Source: DASUAS01 sp963819475 (GTDB lineage Bacteria > Actinomycetota > Acidimicrobiia > IMCC26256 > DASPTH01). Taken from it: DNA of 64,000 bases. The DNA lies in the NCBI GenBank assembly GCA_963819475.1, contig CAWFWE010000004.1:186001-250000 (forward strand), read 5' to 3'. Position 1 is the first letter of the stretch, and every line of letters starts with the position of its first letter. Shown here one piece after another: positions 59,412 to 64,000 of this stretch. The notes under the pieces are model-generated. The model worked only from the letters and a program-made list of their open reading frames with translations, did not search any database and had not been told where the DNA came from. A program made the position numbers and the translations under genes.

Positions 59412-60275
59412 CTACTCGTCGCTCGGGTCGGGGGTGAAGTACGGACGGCTGCCTTCGACGGTGCAGCGGCGCATCACTCGGTGCGCCGGGTAGTGGTCGG
59501 ACAGCGCGCGGTGGTTCGTGCTCGCCTCGTCCCAGATCGCGAGGTCGCCGGCCGTCCAACGCCAGCGCACGCAGTAGTTGGGGTTCTCGACGTGGCGGCG
59601 CAGGAAGTCGAGCAGGGGATCGCTCTCGTCGCGGTGCATCCCGACGATCTGGTCCATGAACCCGCCGGCGACGAAGAGCGCACGGCGACCGGTGACGGGA
59701 TGCGTGCGGACGAGCGGGTGCTCGACCGGCGGGAACTCGGCCACGATGCGGTCGGCCATCTCGTCCCCCGCGCCGCGCGCCACCCGCTCGCGGAAGTCCG
59801 GGCCGGCGTGGTGACGCACGGCGAGCCGGCAGCACACCTGCTGCATGACGGGCGACAGCGCGTCGTAGGCCGCGAACAGGCTCGCCCACATCGTGTCGCC
59901 GCCGCGTTCGGGGGTGACCTTGGCATTGAGGACCGCGTACGCGGGCGGCTCGGCGACCCAGGTGACGTCGGTGTGCCAGCCGTCGGCGTCGGGTGGGCTG
60001 TCGGCGGTGTCCTCGATGGTCGAGGTGAGCGCGGTGCCACCCAACATCTTGGTGAGCGGGTACTGCCCGACGGTGCCGAAGGTCGACGCGAACGTGAGTT
60101 GCTCGTCCTCGCTCAGGTCCTGGTCGTGGAAGAACAGCACCGAGTGCTCGTGCAGCGCGTCGCGCAGCAGACCCGCGGTGGCCTCGTCGAGTGCGTGGCG
60201 CAGATCGACCCCGTCGACGACCGCACCGATGGCGCCCGTGGCGGGCGTGATGGTCGGGATCAGGGTCGTGGCCAT
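59412..60275 (-). CDS. TauD/TfdA-family Fe(II)/2-oxoglutarate dioxygenase
   Basis: 287 residues from ATG 60275. Hydroxylates a small acidic or aromatic substrate with 2-oxoglutarate and O2. Metal ligands His101 and Asp103 (GWHTDVTW) are followed by a distal His in NHRALSDHYPAHRVMRR, which also carries the 2-oxoglutarate Arg. GGDTMWASLFAAYDALSP is typical of the family. The start overlaps the enoyl-CoA hydratase gene by 16 bp, so it is coupled. The neighbours suggest a carboxylic-acid degradation route. Confidence 0.9.
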   Translation of the reverse strand: MATTLIPTITPATGAIGAVVDGVDLRHALDEATAGLLRDALHEHSVLFFHDQDLSEDEQLTFASTFGTVGQYPLTKMLGGTALTSTIEDTADSPPDADGWHTDVTWVAEPPAYAVLNAKVTPERGGDTMWASLFAAYDALSPVMQQVCCRLAVRHHAGPDFRERVARGAGDEMADRIVAEFPPVEHPLVRTHPVTGRRALFVAGGFMDQIVGMHRDESDPLLDFLRRHVENPNYCVRWRWTAGDLAIWDEASTNHRALSDHYPAHRVMRRCTVEGSRPYFTPDPSDE

Positions 60276-61039
60276 GCTGCGGCTCGCTTCTCGACGAACG
60301 CCCCCATGCCCTCGGCGATCTCGGCCGAGAGCCCGGGGACCATGAACAGGGAGACGTCGCCCGGTCGGAGCTGGGCGTTGAGATCGCGCTTGATGGTGGC
60401 GCGGGCGAGCGGTCCGGTGCTGCGGATCTGCTCGAGGATCCACTCCGTGCGCGCGTCGAGCTCGTCGTGGGGGACGACTTCGCCCACCAGGCCCATGGCG
60501 GCAGCATGAGCGGCATCGATCTCGGCCGCGGTGAAGAACAGGAACCGCGCCCGGGCCAAGCCGACCACGTCGACCAGGCGCGCCGACATGTGGGGGTCGG
60601 GCAGACCGCGCAGGAGCTCGGGGACGCGGAAGCGGGCCCGGTCCGACGCCACGGTCACGTCGCAGTGCAGCGCGAGGTCGAGCCCACCGGCGATGCAGGC
60701 ACCGTTGATCTTCGCCACCCAGAGCTTGCGGCAGCGCTCGATGTGACGGAACGGGAAGTGGTCGGTGCCGTCCCACTCCGCGGCCAGGCCATCGGGGTCC
60801 TCGGCGTGGCCGGCGAGGTCTCCGCCGACGCCGAACCAGTCGCCGGTGCCGGTCAGGCACACCGCGTCGAGCTCGGGCTGCCGATCGGCCCAGATCGCGG
60901 CCCGCTTCAGGCCGCGGTACATGTCCTGGGTGAAGGCGTTGCGCTTCTCGACCCGATCGACACGTACGTGCAGCACTCGGTCGGCGACGTGCGCAACGAG
61001 GTGGCGGCTCCCGAGATCCGGGGCGTCGAGCGCGGTCAC
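60260..61039 (-). CDS. Enoyl-CoA hydratase/isomerase family protein
   Basis: 259 residues. Crotonase fold: VLHVRVDRVEKRNAFTQDMYRGL, the oxyanion-hole motifs CLTGTGDWFGVGGDLAGHAED and KINGACIAGGLDLALHCDVTVAS, then ELLRGLPDPHM. The usual GxFSAGxD is GWFGVGGDL-like, and the catalytic Glu positions of hydratases are not clear (RFRVPELLRGLPD holds one), so the precise reaction is open. Coupled with the dioxygenase downstream. A 97-bp gap with a REP-like palindrome precedes it. Confidence 0.88.
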   Translation of the reverse strand: MTALDAPDLGSRHLVAHVADRVLHVRVDRVEKRNAFTQDMYRGLKRAAIWADRQPELDAVCLTGTGDWFGVGGDLAGHAEDPDGLAAEWDGTDHFPFRHIERCRKLWVAKINGACIAGGLDLALHCDVTVASDRARFRVPELLRGLPDPHMSARLVDVVGLARARFLFFTAAEIDAAHAAAMGLVGEVVPHDELDARTEWILEQIRSTGPLARATIKRDLNAQLRPGDVSLFMVPGLSAEIAEGMGAFVEKRAAAWPRP

Positions 61040-61102
61040 GCTCGCCCGCTCTCGGCGCTACGCGCCGGGCCGCTCTGCTCCACATTCGGCGAACGCTCCG
61101 TT

Positions 61103-61125
61103 GCTCGCCGGGATACCCGGCTCGC
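61103..61125. repeat. REP-like palindrome, copy 5
   Basis: GCTCGCCGGG-ATA-CCCGGCTCGC (core arms GCCGGG/CCCGGC). In the gap between the enoyl-CoA hydratase and the amidohydrolase. Confidence 0.65.
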
Positions 61126-61136
61126 GGCCACTGCGC

Positions 61137-62321
61137 TCACGGTAGGCGGTAGACCGACGCCGCGTTGTCGTGCAGCACCTTCCGCACGACGTCGTCGGGC
61201 AGGGACGCCAGCACGTCCTGCGCGTAGTCGCGCGGCCGCTGACCGGGCGTGCGGGGACCGGGGTGCTGGCACGTCGGGTGCGGGTAGTCGCTCTCGAACA
61301 GGATGTTGTCGGGGTACTGCGCGATGGCGTCGAGCGCGACCTGCTGCTCGAACCAGAAGCAGCCGTAGATCTGGCGCCGGAAGTACTCGCTCGGCAGCAG
61401 GTCGTACTCCGGGTGCTCGTCGCGCACGCCGCCGTTGCGCCACTGCCAGTCGAAGGTCTCGAGCGCAGCCGGGATCCAGCCCACGCCCGACTCCACCGAC
61501 ACCAGCTGGAGCTCGGGGAAGCGGTGGCACACGCCGCCGAAGATGAGGTCGCCGATGCTGCGCAGGTTGTCGAGGAAGATGAACGACGACACCTTGGCGA
61601 AGTTCGTCATCCACCCCATCTCGGCGTCGTCGCCGAACTGGGTGCCCATCGAGCCGCCGCCGACGTGGAAGCTCACCGAGATGCCGGCCTCCTGGGCCGC
61701 CGCCCACACCGGGTCCCAGTGACGGTGCGCGAGCGGAGGCTGGCCGTAGTCCTGCGGCTGGTTGCAGAAGTTCACCGCCCGGTGACCGAGCTCGATGCCG
61801 CGGTGGAGCTCGGCGATGGCGAGGTCGACGTCCCAGAACGGCAGTGCGGTCACCGCGAGCAGCCGGTCGGGATCGGCGCTGCACCAGTCGTGGAGGAAGT
61901 CGTTGTACGCCCGCACGCACCGCGTCACCAGATCGCGATCGCCGAGGCGCAGGAAGTAGCCGTTCCCGAAGCCACCGACGTTGGGGTAGAGCACCTGGGC
62001 GCGGATGCCCTGTTCGTCGAGGAACCGCAACCGGGCATCGGCGGCGTACATCGCCTCGGGGATCTCGTCGAACGTCTTCGGGATCGAGACCGGCATGACG
62101 CCGTCGTGCCCGGCCATCGAGTAGTAGCCGGGATGCCCGAGTCGCTCGCCCGCCGCCATCCACACGTCGTTGCCGTCGATGCGCTCGACGTGGGGCACCT
62201 GCTCGCGCAGCGAGGCGGGCACGCGTGCGGTCCACGTGTCGGGTGGCTCGGTGAGATGGGTGTCGACGTCGATGACGTCGACCCGGTCGAACAGATCGGT
62301 CGGTGTGCCGGTGGTGGCCAT
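61137..62321 (-). CDS. Amidohydrolase (amidohydrolase_2 / ACMSD-like)
   Basis: 394 residues from ATG 62321. TIM-barrel metal hydrolase or decarboxylase: VIDVDTHLTEPPDTW (DxH metal motif), AQVLYPNVGGFGNGYF, NFCNQPQDYGQPPLAHRHWDPVWAAAQEAG, SFHVGGGSMG, VSVESGVGWIPAALE and LFESDYPHPTCQHPG. Intact relative of the frameshifted gene at 3315. 12 bp after the CoA-transferase stop, same direction, so part of the catabolic run. Substrate unknown. Confidence 0.92.
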   Translation of the reverse strand: MATTGTPTDLFDRVDVIDVDTHLTEPPDTWTARVPASLREQVPHVERIDGNDVWMAAGERLGHPGYYSMAGHDGVMPVSIPKTFDEIPEAMYAADARLRFLDEQGIRAQVLYPNVGGFGNGYFLRLGDRDLVTRCVRAYNDFLHDWCSADPDRLLAVTALPFWDVDLAIAELHRGIELGHRAVNFCNQPQDYGQPPLAHRHWDPVWAAAQEAGISVSFHVGGGSMGTQFGDDAEMGWMTNFAKVSSFIFLDNLRSIGDLIFGGVCHRFPELQLVSVESGVGWIPAALETFDWQWRNGGVRDEHPEYDLLPSEYFRRQIYGCFWFEQQVALDAIAQYPDNILFESDYPHPTCQHPGPRTPGQRPRDYAQDVLASLPDDVVRKVLHDNAASVYRLP

Positions 62322-62332
62322 GGTCTGCTCTC

Positions 62333-64000
62333 TCAGAGTCCGAGGGGTCGTGTGCCGATCAGGTCGTCGGCCTCGAGCGCGGCGATCTCCTCCTCGGAGA
62401 GGCCGAGGCCGGTGAGGATCTCGTGGTTGTGCTGGCCGAGGGTCGGAGCCGCGCGGCGGAGCCAGTGGTCGACGCTGGCGAACCGGAACGGCACCGACGG
62501 GTGGGCGCGGACGCCGATCACCGGGTGCTCCGGGTACTCGTAGTAACCCCGGGCGACGAACTGCGGGTGCTCCGACGTGCGCCGGGCGTCGACCGCCGGT
62601 GCCGCCGGCACTCCCGCCGAGACGAGCAGGTCGACCGCCTTGTCGAGGTCGGTCTCGGCCGCCCACGCGCCCAGCTTCTCGTCGAGGAGGTCGTGGGCGG
62701 CGCGCCGGCCCTCGTGCGTCCGCAACGCCGGGTCGGTCGCCCAGTCGGGCCGCCCGAGCGCGTCGACCAGCGCCGACCACTGGTCGTCGGTCGCCACCGA
62801 GAGCACGAGCCACCGCTCCCGGGTGTCGGTGCCGTACACACCCTGCGGCGCGGCCCACGGGCTGCGGCTCCCCTCGCGCGTCAACGCGTTGCCGTACTTC
62901 GTCCACTCGACGATGAGCTCGGCCGAGATGCTGAGCGCGGCCTCGAACATGGTGGACTCGACCAGCGAGCCGACGCCGCTGCGGTCGCACAGCTCGAGCG
63001 CCACGAGCGCGCCCACGACCGCGTGCATCCCGCCGTTCGGGTCGCACGGACCCCGCTGGATGCGCGGCTGGTCGTCGACGTGTCCGGTGAGCCACGCCAA
63101 CCCGGTGACCTGTTCCATGGTCTGTGCGAACCCCGGGCGGTCGCGCCACGGGCCGTCGAGGCCGAACGCGGGCATGCGCACCATCACGGCCCGGGGGTTC
63201 GTGGCGTGCACGACGTCCCAACCGAGATCGAACTGCTCGATGACGCGGGGCGTGTAGTTCTCGACCACGAGGTCGGCCTGCTCGATCAGGCGCAGCGCGA
63301 GCGACCGTCCCTCGGGCCGGGTGAGGTCGAGCGTGAGGTCGCGCTTGTTGGTGTTGGACGCGTGGAAGAGCGCGCTGTACTCCCACCAGTCGTCACGATC
63401 AGGGCTGACGCCGCTGGTGTAGCGCATGCCGTCGGCCCGGGTGACGGATTCCACGTGGACGACGTCGGCGCCGAGCGCGGCGAGCATCGCCGACGCCGAC
63501 GGCCCCGCCCACCACGCGGTGAAGTCGACGACCTTGACGCCCTGCAGTGGGAGCTCGGGGCCGTGGGTCGCAGGCGGCTTCGGCGGACGCGGGACGACGG
63601 TGCCGGTGTGCTCGCCCAGGCGCGGGGCCGGTCGCGGCTGCGGCGCCACCTCACCGTCGATCCGCCACGGGCGGCGGGGCACGCGGAAGGTGCCGCTCGG
63701 ATCGTCGAACAGCGAGCCGCGGGCGTTGGCCTGCTCGAGATCGGCGACCGCGGGACCGTCGGACACCGGCGCCACCGGGATCCGCAGCTCGGCGGCCAGC
63801 GCCACGACCTCGGCGGTCGTATGCTCGGTCGTCCAGTCGTGGATGATCCCGTTCCACTCCTCCCAGTTCTTGATCCGGTTGGCGATCGCCGCCCAGAACC
63901 CCTCCTCGATGAGGTCGGGACGCTCGATCATCAGCAGGAAGCTGTCGAACTGGGTCCGGGTGTTGGTGTTGAACCCGACGTAGCCGTCGGACGTCGGCTC
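62333..64000 (-). CDS. Double-domain CaiB/BaiF-type (family III) CoA-transferase, N-terminus outside the window
   Basis: 555 residues visible; the frame is still open at base 64000. The first ~95 are the end of one CaiB domain (DGYVGFNTNTRTQFDSFLLM, then IERPDL). A second full domain follows: LPLQGVKVVDFTAWWAGPSASAMLAALGADVVHVESVTRADGMR, NKRDLTLDLTRPEGRSLALRLIEQADLVVENYTPRV, the catalytic Asp in RGPCDPNGGMHAVVGALVAL and SLVESTMFEAAL. It would move CoA to a carboxylic acid. Tandem-domain versions occur in actinobacterial steroid and terpene catabolism. It leads the run with amidohydrolase, hydratase and dioxygenase. Confidence 0.9.
   Translation of the reverse strand, partial: EPTSDGYVGFNTNTRTQFDSFLLMIERPDLIEEGFWAAIANRIKNWEEWNGIIHDWTTEHTTAEVVALAAELRIPVAPVSDGPAVADLEQANARGSLFDDPSGTFRVPRRPWRIDGEVAPQPRPAPRLGEHTGTVVPRPPKPPATHGPELPLQGVKVVDFTAWWAGPSASAMLAALGADVVHVESVTRADGMRYTSGVSPDRDDWWEYSALFHASNTNKRDLTLDLTRPEGRSLALRLIEQADLVVENYTPRVIEQFDLGWDVVHATNPRAVMVRMPAFGLDGPWRDRPGFAQTMEQVTGLAWLTGHVDDQPRIQRGPCDPNGGMHAVVGALVALELCDRSGVGSLVESTMFEAALSISAELIVEWTKYGNALTREGSRSPWAAPQGVYGTDTRERWLVLSVATDDQWSALVDALGRPDWATDPALRTHEGRRAAHDLLDEKLGAWAAETDLDKAVDLLVSAGVPAAPAVDARRTSEHPQFVARGYYEYPEHPVIGVRAHPSVPFRFASVDHWLRRAAPTLGQHNHEILTGLGLSEEEIAALEADDLIGTRPLGL

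Overview
The window is high-GC DNA with many GTG starts, short intergenic gaps and 4-bp ATGA/GTGA overlaps. BldC, HspR with DnaK/GrpE/DnaJ/ClpB, PurS/PurQ/small PurL, an ECF41-type sigma factor and an EtfD-like membrane Fe-S oxidoreductase together point to an actinobacterium. The set of amidohydrolases, CaiB-type CoA-transferase and TauD-like dioxygenase would suit an uncultured Acidimicrobiia-like lineage. That placement is inference.

Layout. 1-20,800 is chromosomal: an SNF2-type helicase (cut by the window edge), two amidohydrolases, apt, a patatin with an inserted membrane module, a three-part PAP2/kinase-like/LPG-synthase-TM fusion, an ECF41 module (AhpD-like protein, FAD oxidoreductase, sigma factor, recognisable target promoter), a ZIP transporter, a TetR regulator facing a cyclic-nucleotide-binding protein, a frameshifted D-aminoacylase-like gene, an alpha/beta hydrolase and a secreted sulfatase. 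20,840-21,134 holds tRNA-Glu, tRNA-Asp and tRNA-Phe.

21,135-31,914 is a decayed integrated element. The 3' half of tRNA-Phe recurs about 10.8 kb downstream (47 of 48 bases identical). Both inner flanks carry repeated GTGCCACAC words like integrase arm sites. Inside are two IS110-family transposases with structured 5' leaders, an IS5-like fragment inserted in an SDR pseudogene, frameshifted genes (a cyclase fused to an alpha/beta hydrolase among them), a truncated MNT/HEPN pair joined to a relaxase remnant, small membrane and zinc-ribbon proteins and a three-copy short repeat. I see no integrase.

32,120-47,006 holds a large secreted arylsulfotransferase, BldC and a near-complete purine pathway, almost all on the minus strand (purM, purF, purL, purQ, purS, purC, purB, purD, purA). 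47,103-53,920 is the heat-shock cluster clpB, hspR, dnaJ, grpE, dnaK, with HAIR-like inverted repeats before clpB and dnaK. 54,055-64,000 holds a cNMP-binding protein, an EtfD-like oxidoreductase, DNA glycosylase Tag, an unusual dCTP deaminase, an AIM24 protein and a probable catabolic run (dioxygenase, enoyl-CoA hydratase, amidohydrolase, double CaiB CoA-transferase).

Frameshifts occur inside the island but also in purD and two chromosomal amidohydrolases. Because purD should be needed for purine synthesis, at least the chromosomal ones may be sequencing errors. A small palindrome (core CCGGG-ATA-CCCGG) recurs in five intergenic gaps between 41.5 and 61.1 kb.
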